A stretch of 64,000 bases of DNA from Dyella mobilis (GCF_016904945.1 NZ_JADIKF010000040.1:62001-126000), one strand, 5' to 3'; shown: positions 36,653-45,027, counted from the first letter of the stretch. Notes: generated by a model from the letters alone, not told the origin. A program made the numbers and translations.

Positions 36653-36684
36653 TCACCCCAGCCCTCTCCCCGCAGGGGAGAGGG
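36653..36684 (+). repeat. Dispersed G/C palindromic repeat, copy 6
   Basis: CCCTCACCCCAG then CCCTCTCCCC (36662-36671), loop GCA, GGGGAGAGGG (36675-36684). It is placed between the receptor and GH74 genes of one locus, where it could stabilise or attenuate the transcript. Confidence 0.78.
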
Positions 36685-36701
36685 CGCAACGAGCCGCCGC
36701 A

Positions 36702-39700
36702 TCAGAAATTGGCCCGCAGCACCAGCTCGTAGCGGCGGTCGGTGACGAACCAGCCGCGCGGGTACAAGTTGTAGTCGACGACGCCATTGCCGTAGCTGGT
36801 CGGTCCCATCAAGGTCTTCACTGTTGCGTTGGTGAGGTTGTTCATGGTCAGGCCGACCTGGATGTTCGCGTTGACCTTGTAGAACACCGACGCATCGAGC
36901 TGGCCGTAGTTGTCCGACCACATCGGCAAATGCGTGTTGGCATCGCTGGTACTGAGCAGGTAGCGCGAACGCCAGCTGTAGGCCAGGCGCGCCTGCCAGT
37001 TGCCGTACTGATACATGCCGGCAAGGTTGAAGCTGTGCGGCGACAAGCCGACCATCGGCAGCGGAAAGCCGGTAACCACCGCGCCGCTGTACGGGTTGGT
37101 CGCCGTATTCACGCCGCCCTGGCTGTGCACATAGGTGTAGTTGGCCTGCACGCCAAAGCCTTTCATCCAGCCCGGCAGGAAATCGAAGAACTGGTTGTAA
37201 CCGAACTCCGCGCCGCGAACCATGCCGGTGCCGATGTTGTACGGACGGGTCACCGACCACTGCTGGTTGTTGTACACCTCGGTCTCGGTTTCTTCGGCGA
37301 TGTAGTTGCCGATGTCCTTGAAGAAAGCCGTGGTGTACAGCAGGCCGGTCGGCGAGAAATACCACTCCAGCGCGGTGTCGTACTGCTTGGCGATCATCGG
37401 CTTCAGGTCGGGATTGCCGGCCGTGCCCGTCCATTGCGTGATGGCGGTCTTGTCGGGATTGAGCGTGGCACCCAACAGCAGGAACGGCTGCATCTGGCTG
37501 AAATCCGGGCGCGTCATGGCCTTGGAAGCGGCCAGTCGCCACTGCAGGTCGTCGGTCAGCTTGAAGCGCAAATTGAAGCTCGGCAGCGCATTCTGATAAC
37601 TGCCGCGGCCGTCCACCGGAAAATATTGGCCGTTGTACATGGCCATGACCGCGGGAGGAAGGTCGTTGCCGGCCAGCGTCGGGTATTGGCCTTGTCCAGC
37701 GGCATTTTCGCTGGTGCGCACCAGGCGCACGCCGATGTTGCCGTCGACCGGAATGCCCAGCGCATCGTCATTGCCGAAGTACAGGATGCCGTATGCGGCC
37801 TTGGTCTTCTCGCCCTGATTGTTGAGATCGGCCGGCGTGATCTGCACCGGCTTCCAACCGCCGGACGCCTCGATGGTCTTCAGGATCGAATAGGCCTGCG
37901 AATAGTTGGTAGCCAGCGTGCCGTTGGGGAAGTACAGCGACGGCACATTGACCTGCCCGCGGAAGAAGTTCGCGAACGAGTACAGCGACGAGTAATTGGG
38001 CAGGCTGCTGTTGAGCGTAGCAAGGCCGCTTGGCGTATCGATCGTCGCCCACGGTTGGGTGATCGCGCCCCAGTTGTACGGGCTGCTTACGTTGTCTTCA
38101 TCGCGATCGGTGGCGCGAATGCCGAATTTCACGTATTGCAGCCACTTGCTGTCTTCGAAATCGTATTCGAGGTCGAGGCGTGCAGCGCGCTCCATGCCAC
38201 GCTCGTCCTCGACGTGGTCCATCGCGGCGGACCAGAAATAATTGGCGGGATTGTTGACGTAGCCCGCCGGGCTGACCGTGACGCTGGGCATGCCGTGGCT
38301 GCCGTTGGTGCTGAGGAACACGCCCGGCAGGTATGTCTCGCTGAAAATGGTGAAATCGGTTTCGTTGCTGTTGGATTTCACCAACTGCAAATCGCCGCTC
38401 AAAATCACGTGATCGTTGACGTTGTACTTGAAGCCGTTCGACCAGTCGGTGGTGGTGGTGGTCTGCACCTGATAGCGGGTATCGCCGTTGAAACCCACGC
38501 CATTCTGACTGCCCGGGTAATTGCCGCGCCAGGTATCGGAGTTCAGCCAGCCGCTCTGAAAAATACCCTGGCCGTTGTAGTTGAAGTCGGTGCCGCTCGC
38601 CGGCGTGATGTCGAAATTGCTGTCGGCAAAGATGGCACCGTGCTCGAGCCAGCTCATGCGATAGGACGAGCGTATGAACTGGGAATACAGTTCCAGGTTA
38701 TCGGTCGGTCGCCATTGGAACGCACCGGCGATGCCCATGCGCCGGCGCTGGAAATCCAGCGTGCGCCAGTCTGCACCGCCGGGTACGTACACCTGCTTGA
38801 AATTGGTGCCCGCAAGCGCCGCCGCATCGGTACGCCGGGTGAACGGTTCGAGCTGGATACCGTCAGTCTGGCTGGCCAGTTCCGAGTAGGACACATCGAG
38901 CAAGGCACCGAATTCGCCGAGGCTCTCGCTCTTCCAGCGATTGCTGTAGAGGAAGGATGCCGACGGCTTGCTCTTCTTGGAGATGTCGCCCTCATTGACG
39001 CCGGTGGAGAAGCCGATCTGCTGCCCCGGCGCATCAAACGGCATGCGCGTGCGCAGGTTCACCGTGCCGCCAATGCCGCCCTCGATGATGTCTGCCGAGG
39101 GGTTTTTGTACACGTCGACACCGGACATCAATTCAGCCGGGATGTCTTCGAAGCTCAAGCCGCGGCCGCTATTGGCGGAAAACGTATCGCGCCCGTTCAA
39201 CTGGCTCGCCACCTGGGTCAGGCCGCGGATCATCACACCGCTGCCCTCGCCCGCGGGATGGTCGGCATCGGAGGGGGAGACGAAGCGGTCGATGGTGACG
39301 CCGCTGATTCGTTGCAGCGTTTCGGTGACGCTGCGGTCGGGCAAGGCATTGATGTCCACCGCGGTGATCGAATCGACGATCTGGGTGGCGTTCTCCTTCA
39401 GCGCCTGCGCCGACTCCAGGCTGGCGCGAATGCCGGTCACGGTGACCTGGGCGAGGTTCTTCGCGTTCTTCTTGTCGGCGGCGCCGTCGGCGGCTTTCTT
39501 GATCGCGTTTGCCGAAGCGTTTGTCGAAGCGGCGGTCGTACCGTTGCCCGCTGGCGTCGTGCCGGCATCCTGGGCATGGCCCCGCACGGGCGCGTACATC
39601 AATGCCAACCCTATCGCGATGGCAGCCGCCAGTCTGGCGCTGGAAACCATTGTTGGCGATGACGCACACGTATCGCCATGCAGACCCAAGGCATGCACTT

Positions 39701-39710
39701 TTCCACTCAT
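36702..39710 (-). CDS. TonB-dependent receptor (probable xyloglucan oligosaccharide uptake)
   Basis: The 1002-residue outer-membrane receptor has an extended N-terminus before the signal segment (ARLAAAIAIGLALMYAPVRGHA, ~25-46), a low-complexity Ala/Thr/Lys linker, a TonB-box-like AQVTVTGIRASLESAQ, a plug (ALPDRSVTETLQRISGVTIDR) and a barrel ending RYELVLRANF. This is the large carbohydrate-type TonB receptor group common in Xanthomonadales. GGGGAGAA 9 nt before the ATG at 39710 supports the longer start. It heads the GH74-GH35-GH3 genes on the same strand, so xyloglucan fragments are the likely ligand. Confidence 0.92.
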   Translation of the reverse strand: MSGKVHALGLHGDTCASSPTMVSSARLAAAIAIGLALMYAPVRGHAQDAGTTPAGNGTTAASTNASANAIKKAADGAADKKNAKNLAQVTVTGIRASLESAQALKENATQIVDSITAVDINALPDRSVTETLQRISGVTIDRFVSPSDADHPAGEGSGVMIRGLTQVASQLNGRDTFSANSGRGLSFEDIPAELMSGVDVYKNPSADIIEGGIGGTVNLRTRMPFDAPGQQIGFSTGVNEGDISKKSKPSASFLYSNRWKSESLGEFGALLDVSYSELASQTDGIQLEPFTRRTDAAALAGTNFKQVYVPGGADWRTLDFQRRRMGIAGAFQWRPTDNLELYSQFIRSSYRMSWLEHGAIFADSNFDITPASGTDFNYNGQGIFQSGWLNSDTWRGNYPGSQNGVGFNGDTRYQVQTTTTTDWSNGFKYNVNDHVILSGDLQLVKSNSNETDFTIFSETYLPGVFLSTNGSHGMPSVTVSPAGYVNNPANYFWSAAMDHVEDERGMERAARLDLEYDFEDSKWLQYVKFGIRATDRDEDNVSSPYNWGAITQPWATIDTPSGLATLNSSLPNYSSLYSFANFFRGQVNVPSLYFPNGTLATNYSQAYSILKTIEASGGWKPVQITPADLNNQGEKTKAAYGILYFGNDDALGIPVDGNIGVRLVRTSENAAGQGQYPTLAGNDLPPAVMAMYNGQYFPVDGRGSYQNALPSFNLRFKLTDDLQWRLAASKAMTRPDFSQMQPFLLLGATLNPDKTAITQWTGTAGNPDLKPMIAKQYDTALEWYFSPTGLLYTTAFFKDIGNYIAEETETEVYNNQQWSVTRPYNIGTGMVRGAEFGYNQFFDFLPGWMKGFGVQANYTYVHSQGGVNTATNPYSGAVVTGFPLPMVGLSPHSFNLAGMYQYGNWQARLAYSWRSRYLLSTSDANTHLPMWSDNYGQLDASVFYKVNANIQVGLTMNNLTNATVKTLMGPTSYGNGVVDYNLYPRGWFVTDRRYELVLRANF

Positions 39711-40126
39711 GACCGACGTTCTCCCCGCAGTTCACTGTGCCGGCAGGCCTGGGGCCTGCCAGTTGTTGTTGTCATTTCGGGCCACTGGCCCGGCAGATGC
39801 ATCGAGCGGCGTTCCCCTTACAACGTCTTGCTCGCCGGCCTTGCGATGCTTGGCAGTGATGATGCTGGGACTTGGCTAATCATCATACAATTACGAAATT
39901 GATGGTGCCGGGTAATGTTTCTTCATTTGCGGTTGCCACAATGAATCGATTTAAATTCACGCTCCTGCGCGGCGGCGAATGACCCGGAAAGCCGCCAATA
40001 ACGCTGAAAACCGGGCAAAACGACGTCTCCCGCCGACCGGCCAGGCGCCGCTCCCACCTGCACAGAACTTACCATCCCCGGCAGGCATTGCCCCCGGCGG
40101 CCCTGCCCGCCCCGCATAAAACATAA
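39711..40126. other. Promoter/leader region of the xyloglucan-type receptor gene
   Basis: No gene is visible. An 8-bp hairpin (GGCAGGCC 39742-39749, GGCCTGCC 39753-39760) falls in the receptor leader. A minus-strand TATGAT (39882-39887) in an AT-rich patch is a possible -10 box. The rest shows nothing recognisable. Confidence 0.5.
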
Positions 40127-40151
40127 AAGCCGAGGGATTGCCCCTCGGCTT
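40127..40151 (-). terminator. Intrinsic terminator of the secreted protein gene
   Basis: AAGCCGAGGG (40127-40136), loop, CCCTCGGCTT (40142-40151) form a 10-bp stem followed on the minus strand by TTTTATGTTTTA. It ends the transcript of the gene at 40187-41236. Confidence 0.87.
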
Positions 40152-40186
40152 CCGTGATACGAACCATCAATTGGCGAAACGAGCCG

Positions 40187-41236
40187 TCAGTTCGATTCGG
40201 TGAATTGAATCGAAGGTGTGGTGCCGCTCGCCGTGGTGCAGCTGCCGAGATTCAAGTTGTTGGTCTCGCCGGTGGTACCGGCGTCCTTGGCGCAGGTCGG
40301 AGCGGTCTTGGAGCCGTCGCTTACCGCCACCTTCACACCTACCGACGAACCGCTGTTGAAATCCGCTTCCGATCCGCCCGCGTTACCCACGACGTTGAAT
40401 TCCGACTCGTTCCACACGCCGGCCAGGTCTGTCACGCTGTCCTTGCCGCTGGAGCTATAAGCCTCGGTACCGTCGGTGAAAATCACGGTGTCTTTGCCGC
40501 CCGATACCACCGAGCCCGACAGCTTCAGGCTGGCCAGCTTGGTGATCGGCACATCGGGAGCCGTGGTCGCGGCGCTGTTGCGATAGCAATCGCCCTGGCC
40601 ATCGCTACCCCACCCGCTCGGGCAACTGCTGCCGCCGTAATTGATCAGCCAATACTGCATGAACACCGCGGCCTCGCCCTGCACGCTGTAGTCCGGCGAG
40701 TAAATGAACTGCTGCCAGATCACGCAACCCGAATGGCCTTTGCAGGCTGCGGTGCTCGAATCCGCGTTCGAGTTGATCTGCAGGGTGTATTCGTTCGGCC
40801 CGAGAATACCGCCGCCGCCAAAGGCGGCCACACCCACGCCCTTTTCGGAAGTCACGCCCTTTACCGACGGGAAGGTGCCGACGGTCTGGCTGATGTGCCC
40901 CGCCGCCTTCAAGGCGTAGTCGGCGCCATTGCCGGTGGTCTGTGCCGCACCGAACGCGGCCCTTCTCAACACGGGATGTTCGCGCGGAGTCACTACGTTG
41001 CAACCCACCTGGCGCCAGACGATGCTGGGATAGGTGGCATGAAAGCAGCCTTCGGCCGGCGTGGCGATGGCCGCCACGTCTTCGCGCCAGGCCTCGCGTG
41101 CCACGGATTCGATCGGCCCTACGGCTTCGTCGCCGGATTGTGCATAGGCACTGGCATCTTGCGCGGCGACCAAGGCCGGCATGCAGGCAGCGCCGACGAG
41201 ACCGGCCAGGAGCGCGAACTTCAATTTCTGTTGCAT
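40187..41236 (-). CDS. Uncharacterised secreted beta-rich protein
   Basis: The 349-residue protein has a clear signal peptide (LKFALLAGLVGAACMPALVAAQ). The mature part is rich in Gly, Ser, Thr and Asp and carries several cysteines (EGCFHA, VGCNVV, ACKGHSGCV, SCPSGW, DCYRN, TCAKD, GSCTT), suggesting disulphides. The segment VIWQQFIYSPDYS followed by FMQYWLINYG is the most distinctive. I start at the second ATG (41236), with GGGGAG 8 nt upstream; the first ATG at 41242 is too close to that site. It is monocistronic with its own terminator. I do not recognise the family; an extracellular adhesive or enzyme-like role is only a guess. Confidence 0.75.
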   Translation of the reverse strand: MQQKLKFALLAGLVGAACMPALVAAQDASAYAQSGDEAVGPIESVAREAWREDVAAIATPAEGCFHATYPSIVWRQVGCNVVTPREHPVLRRAAFGAAQTTGNGADYALKAAGHISQTVGTFPSVKGVTSEKGVGVAAFGGGGILGPNEYTLQINSNADSSTAACKGHSGCVIWQQFIYSPDYSVQGEAAVFMQYWLINYGGSSCPSGWGSDGQGDCYRNSAATTAPDVPITKLASLKLSGSVVSGGKDTVIFTDGTEAYSSSGKDSVTDLAGVWNESEFNVVGNAGGSEADFNSGSSVGVKVAVSDGSKTAPTCAKDAGTTGETNNLNLGSCTTASGTTPSIQFTESN

Positions 41237-41594
41237 TGGCATTTCTCCCCATCAGATGAACGGCTAGAGGTGTGGGTGCCCGCTCCGTGGACGTGCGTAC
41301 TCCGGATCGTTTCGTTCGCACGTGGCATCGCCATTGGATGCGGTGCGGTTGCCTCTGCTCCACGGTCCCTGCAAAACAGAGAGCCCGATCGCGCCTTCTC
41401 CCTGAAGGCGCCGCCAAGGCTGCCTGGTATCGTCCATCCCCTCATGGCCGATACACGCCTCGGTTACTGATATAACGACGGGCCGCCATGCCGATTCCCT
41501 ACCCTCGTTGCGCGCGAAAGCGCTACGGTGGATCCAAGTGCCGGGTGCCATCGCGCCTGCACATTTTCTTCATCGCCACGCAGGAGCCATACCC
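41237..41594. other. Divergent intergenic region
   Basis: This 358-bp stretch separates the secreted-protein gene from the methyltransferase gene. I found no gene, repeat or clear promoter consensus in it. Confidence 0.5.
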
Positions 41595-42164
41595 TTGAAA
41601 TGCCGGGAAAGCGGAATGCCCGAAGAGGCGCTATGGGCCACCTTCTTCGACCCGGAAGATGCCCTGGACCGGCTATGGCCGGCTCCCCTTGGCGACGCGG
41701 TTGAACTGGGTTGCGGCTTCGGCACCTTCACCCTGGCGGCCGCCCGGCGCAGCGACGGCATCATTACTGCGCTCGATATCGATGCGGAGATGGTCGCAGC
41801 AGTGCGATTGAAGGCGCAGGCGCAGGCGCTATCCCGCATCCGCGCCTTGGAACACGACTTCATCGCCGGCGATCTCGCGGTGGCGCCCGGCAGCCAGACG
41901 CACGTGATGATCTACAACCTGCTGCACCTGGAAGAACCGGTGCCTCTGCTGCGCAAAGCGTACGCCGCGCTCGAAACCGGCGGCACGCTATCGGTGATGC
42001 ATTGGCGTTCCGATGTGCCGACGCCGCGCGGTCCGCCACTGGCCATTCGCCCTGCTCCGCAGGCTTGCGCAGCGTGGCTGACGGAAGCAGGATTCTCACG
42101 CATCGAGCACGTCGACCTTGGCAGCGGCTGCCCATACCACTACGGATTGACGGCCTGGCGATAA
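41595..42164 (+). CDS. Class I SAM-dependent methyltransferase
   Basis: The 189-residue protein shows motif I as VELGCGFGTFTLAAA, followed by ITALDIDAEMV and the motif-IV-like THVMIYNLLHLEEP, a Rossmann methyltransferase of the type-11/25 group. I set the start at a TTG (41595), giving LKCRESGMPEEALW, because RESGMPEE at the N-terminus is familiar from this group and CAGGAG lies ~8-9 nt upstream. The ATG at 41616 is the alternative. The substrate is unknown and there are no cotranscribed neighbours. Confidence 0.82.
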   Translation: MKCRESGMPEEALWATFFDPEDALDRLWPAPLGDAVELGCGFGTFTLAAARRSDGIITALDIDAEMVAAVRLKAQAQALSRIRALEHDFIAGDLAVAPGSQTHVMIYNLLHLEEPVPLLRKAYAALETGGTLSVMHWRSDVPTPRGPPLAIRPAPQACAAWLTEAGFSRIEHVDLGSGCPYHYGLTAWR

Positions 42165-42283
42165 GGCCTGCAACCGGGTTGCACAGTCGCGTAGTTCAGC
42201 CGTATTTGCGCCCACGTGTAATGAGAAGCCATCTCAATCATCGGCTGTCATCACGAGGACGAGCTCAACGCCATCACTCTTTT

Positions 42284-42313
42284 TTGACAATCCTTGCCAC
42301 GCTTTAAAGAAAT
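42284..42313 (+). promoter_or_regulatory. Candidate promoter of a structured RNA
   Basis: A perfect TTGACA (42284-42289) is followed by an AT-rich TTTAAAGAAAT. The best -10 candidate (AGAAAT, 42308-42313) is at 18-bp spacing and matches only partly. It precedes the hairpin series at 42376-42474. Confidence 0.45.
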
Positions 42314-42319
42314 AGTTTC

Positions 42320-42474
42320 ACGCCGCCCGAAATTACCTGCATCGACATAAGACATTGCGCCCGCGATATGCGATAACTTCCCCGCCGGGAAGTCAGGCGC
42401 CGAGGAGGGGCCCCTCCTCACCATGGATGACCGATGCCCGACCGAGCCGCCGCCAAGGCGGCTCGTTTTATTTT
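42320..42474 (+). ncRNA. Predicted structured small RNA
   Basis: Between the methyltransferase and the convergent GRP-motif gene lies a stretch with three hairpins in a row. The first is ACTTCCC-CGCC-GGGAAGT (42376-42393) with a C-rich loop. The second is the 18-nt palindrome GAGGAGGGGCCCCTCCTC (42402-42419). The third is an intrinsic terminator (42443-42474). A TTGACA box ~30 nt before the assumed 5' end would yield a ~155-nt transcript. No protein gene follows on this strand before the terminator, so it is not a riboswitch leader for a visible gene. The exact 5' end is a guess. Confidence 0.5.
42443..42474 (+). terminator. Strong intrinsic terminator
   Basis: CGAGCCGCC (42443-42451), loop GCCAA, GGCGGCTCG (42457-42465) then TTTTATTTT. 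It is a textbook plus-strand terminator with no protein gene close upstream, which supports a small RNA ending here. Confidence 0.92.
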
Positions 42475-42514
42475 CAGCCGCGGAAATTCCGCGGGCACGG
42501 TGCAGCAGCGGGCA

Positions 42515-42796
42515 TTACTCCTGATCGCTGGCCAGCGTCACCCGCAACCGGGCGATATCCGCATACACCGTATCCAGCTCGCGGCGTAGCGCCTGGTTCG
42601 CATCCATCAGCTGCTGAATCTGTTCGCACTGCGCCACGACGGCGCGCAGCACATCCGCACTGACCATCACGTTGCGCTTGCGATATGCGCGCATGCGTTC
42701 CGCCGCGCTTTTGGCCCTGCCCGTGGGCGGCCTGCCGCGCCGCGGCTTGAAGGGAAAAGACATGGCAATGGTGCCGGGATCGCGTGGGTCGACCAT
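42515..42796 (-). CDS. Small basic GRP-motif protein, possible DNA-binding regulator
   Basis: The 93-residue protein starts with a basic segment RRGRPPTGRAKSAAERMRAYRKR (about 19-41), resembling an AT-hook (RGRP) followed by a basic helix. A helical, coiled-coil-like C-terminus follows (LRAVVAQCEQIQQLMDANQALRRELDTVYADIARLR). This looks like a dimeric small DNA-binding protein. GGAGGAAACCC before the ATG is a strong ribosome binding site. A perfect palindrome GTAACGTTAC lies in its promoter 33 bp upstream, fitting autoregulation. Specific function unknown. Confidence 0.75.
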   Translation of the reverse strand: MVDPRDPGTIAMSFPFKPRRGRPPTGRAKSAAERMRAYRKRNVMVSADVLRAVVAQCEQIQQLMDANQALRRELDTVYADIARLRVTLASDQE

Positions 42797-42829
42797 GGGT
42801 TTCCTCCTGAGTTCTTAGAGCATTTTATC

Positions 42830-42839
42830 GTAACGTTAC
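42830..42839 (-). promoter_or_regulatory. Palindromic operator candidate GTAACGTTAC
   Basis: A perfect 10-bp palindrome lies in an AT-rich patch immediately upstream (minus strand) of a TAAAAT -10-like box for the 42515-42796 gene. That is the usual place for a repressor site between -35 and -10. Confidence 0.5.
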
Positions 42840-43034
42840 TAAAATTGAAAGCATATTGATCAACTCAGGATCGGTCAAAAACGACATTTCGGCGTGCGCA
42901 CAACCAAGGAGCGCGACGCCACGCAGGCACCGTCACTCACCCATCACCGTTTCGTATTTAGGCTTCGCGCGCCGCACCAACCCACGCGCGGCGCATGGAT
43001 CGACACGAATCCGTCACACATCCAACGAGGAGTG

Positions 43035-44117
43035 ATGCGCATGCGTCAGCCAATGTCTCGCCGCGACTTTCTGGGGCACACCATCAAGGCAGCCGGTGCG
43101 GCCGCCCTCGTCGGCCTGCCGACCAGCGCTCGCCCGTTCCCTTCCCGCGCAGCAAAAAACGCCGTATCCGGCACGGCGTGGATGCAGAACAACATCGCGC
43201 AACTCGGTTCGCGCACGCTCCGCGAGCTGTGCATGCCCGGCACGCACGACGCCGGCATGAGTGCGCTCAACTCGGGCACGGCATTCGCCTACACCTGCAA
43301 CACCGTGACCCAGACCAACGGGATACTGGGCCAGTTGCAGAACGGCTCGCGCTACTTCGATATCCGCCCGGTCATCAGCGGCGGCCAATACGTCACAGGC
43401 CACTACTCGGAAATCAGCCAGCTGAATTCCTGGCAAGGCGGCAACGGCCAGTCGATCGCGTCGATCATCGACGACGTCAACACATTTACAGCCAGCAATG
43501 ACGAGCTGGTGATCCTGTACCTGTCGCACGACCTGGATACGGACCTGGGAAACAGTTCCTACGCCGCCCTCACGCAGGCACAGTGGGACAGCCTGCTGCA
43601 AATGTTGCAGCAGGGTCTCGACAACCTGTACACGGACGCCCCGATCGGTGCCGACCTGACGACGCTGACGTTGGGCACCTTCATCGGCAACGATTCGCCC
43701 GCCGTAATCGTGGTGGTCGACCCGTCTGCCAGCGGCATCAGCCTGGGCAGTTTTGCCGGCGAGGGGTTCTATCTACCCGCCAATTTCCCGGTCTACAACC
43801 AGTATTCCGACACCAACGACCTCAGCAGCATGGTCAGCGACCAACTGGCCAAAATGGCTGCGCAACGCCCGAATCCGCAGGCTTCCTATTTCCTTCTGTC
43901 GTGGACGCTCACGCAGAGCAGCGACGAAGCGGTGTTCTGCGACGCGGGCCTGGCCGACGGCATCCTTACTCTTGCCAACCAAGCCAACGCCCAGTTGTCG
44001 TCGCAGTTGCTTCCGGCATGCAGTGCGCAGACCTTTCCGAACATCGTCTATATCGACAATCTCACTTCGAGCGTGGGTGTCGTTTCGCTGGCGATGCAGA
44101 TCAACGGATTGTCTTGA
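43035..44117 (+). CDS. Tat-exported PI-PLC X-domain protein
   Basis: The 360-residue protein begins with a twin-arginine signal (SRRDFLGHTIKAAGAAALVG, ~8-27). It has a phosphatidylinositol-specific phospholipase C X domain: MPGTHDAGMS with H71, NGSRYFDIRP at 103-112 and GHYSE with the second His at H123. PI-PLC-like enzymes cleave phosphodiesters by general acid/base catalysis with two histidines. The start ATG has GAGGAG 4 nt upstream. An open frame extends further upstream but lacks a signal-peptide-compatible start. The bacterial substrate is unknown; it could be a lipid or a glycerophosphodiester. Confidence 0.87.
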   Translation: MRMRQPMSRRDFLGHTIKAAGAAALVGLPTSARPFPSRAAKNAVSGTAWMQNNIAQLGSRTLRELCMPGTHDAGMSALNSGTAFAYTCNTVTQTNGILGQLQNGSRYFDIRPVISGGQYVTGHYSEISQLNSWQGGNGQSIASIIDDVNTFTASNDELVILYLSHDLDTDLGNSSYAALTQAQWDSLLQMLQQGLDNLYTDAPIGADLTTLTLGTFIGNDSPAVIVVVDPSASGISLGSFAGEGFYLPANFPVYNQYSDTNDLSSMVSDQLAKMAAQRPNPQASYFLLSWTLTQSSDEAVFCDAGLADGILTLANQANAQLSSQLLPACSAQTFPNIVYIDNLTSSVGVVSLAMQINGLS

Positions 44118-44239
44118 AGAACAAATTTCCTCGCGTTCTTCTCGCAAGCGCTCAAGCGACGAAAGGAAAGACCAAGAGCCTCTTTGTTTCGATGCAATAG
44201 CCGGCTCAACACAGTCACCTTGCCCCTACCGTCACCCAC

Positions 44240-44908
44240 CTACCGACAAGAATGTATGCCGTTGATGACGGCAATACCGAGCCACTTGCGATAATCAATA
44301 CTCAAGCAAGAAATGGAACTTGGCCCTACTTCATCAAACGCGCGCAGCGCCAGATCATACCTATCCCATAGAAAACTTCCCGAGTAGGCTGGCCCGTCCG
44401 TCGTGATCATCAATTTGCCCGTATTTCTATTGTGCGGCGCCCAAACGCTGACCTTGGCCACGCTCAACTGCATCGATCCGCCATCCGCCCCAAAAACGCT
44501 TGCGGGAATGGCAGCGATGATCGCGCCAGGCAGACCGCACGCTGCGCACCACACACAAACGACGGCAACTGTCACAACAACGGCCGACGCGCCCTTCAAG
44601 TTCGGAAATAATTCGCCCTGATACGCGCGACGCCATCCATTGCTGCCGTTTGGGCGCGTTCTGGACGCCACGATCAGTGTGCAAATGAACCAGAAGAGCG
44701 CCAGCCCCACCCGCCATGGAACGAGCTGGGATGATCGAACGACCACCGGCAAAAAATAGAGCGAGTACATCCAGAGCAACACGCACACTATGAAGGCCAG
44801 CATCAAGATCGGGCCGTCGAGATAGCCCTTATATGTTTGCCAATGCGTCTGGGACTCCGCCCGGCTTTTCTCGGCGAAGTAGCTCTTCAGATCCTCGTTT
44901 CCGTCCAT
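44240..44908 (-). CDS. Uncharacterised membrane protein
   Basis: The 222-residue protein has an acidic, polar N-terminus (MDGNEDLKSYFAEKSRAESQ) and three likely transmembrane helices: PILMLAFIVCVLLWMYSLYFL at ~33-53, VGLALFWFICTLIVAS at ~67-82 and VVVTVAVVCVWCAACGLPGAII at ~109-130. The soluble C-terminal part (about 140-222) ends with a pair of Cys. Local composition is less G+C-rich than neighbouring core genes. No family recognised; it is the first of several orphan genes here. Confidence 0.65.
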   Translation of the reverse strand: MDGNEDLKSYFAEKSRAESQTHWQTYKGYLDGPILMLAFIVCVLLWMYSLYFLPVVVRSSQLVPWRVGLALFWFICTLIVASRTRPNGSNGWRRAYQGELFPNLKGASAVVVTVAVVCVWCAACGLPGAIIAAIPASVFGADGGSMQLSVAKVSVWAPHNRNTGKLMITTDGPAYSGSFLWDRYDLALRAFDEVGPSSISCLSIDYRKWLGIAVINGIHSCR

Positions 44909-45027
44909 CGCGCGCCCCTATCGTGCGAATAGATTCCCGGCCCGATTCTGGCAAATTGCACCCGCTGGTGCCAACCGGAAGCCAAACTGCGATCATGAGC
45001 TATCGCCGCCTGAAGGAACCCATCTCC

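Noticed and set aside
36586..37542. N-terminal extension of the GH74 frame
   Set aside because: The upstream part is Arg-rich, overlaps the receptor gene and crosses a palindromic repeat; the signal peptide begins at 36585.
36597..39662. A >1000-codon plus-strand open frame opposite the 1002-residue receptor
   Set aside because: Same antisense effect; the sense strand is clearly a TonB-dependent receptor.
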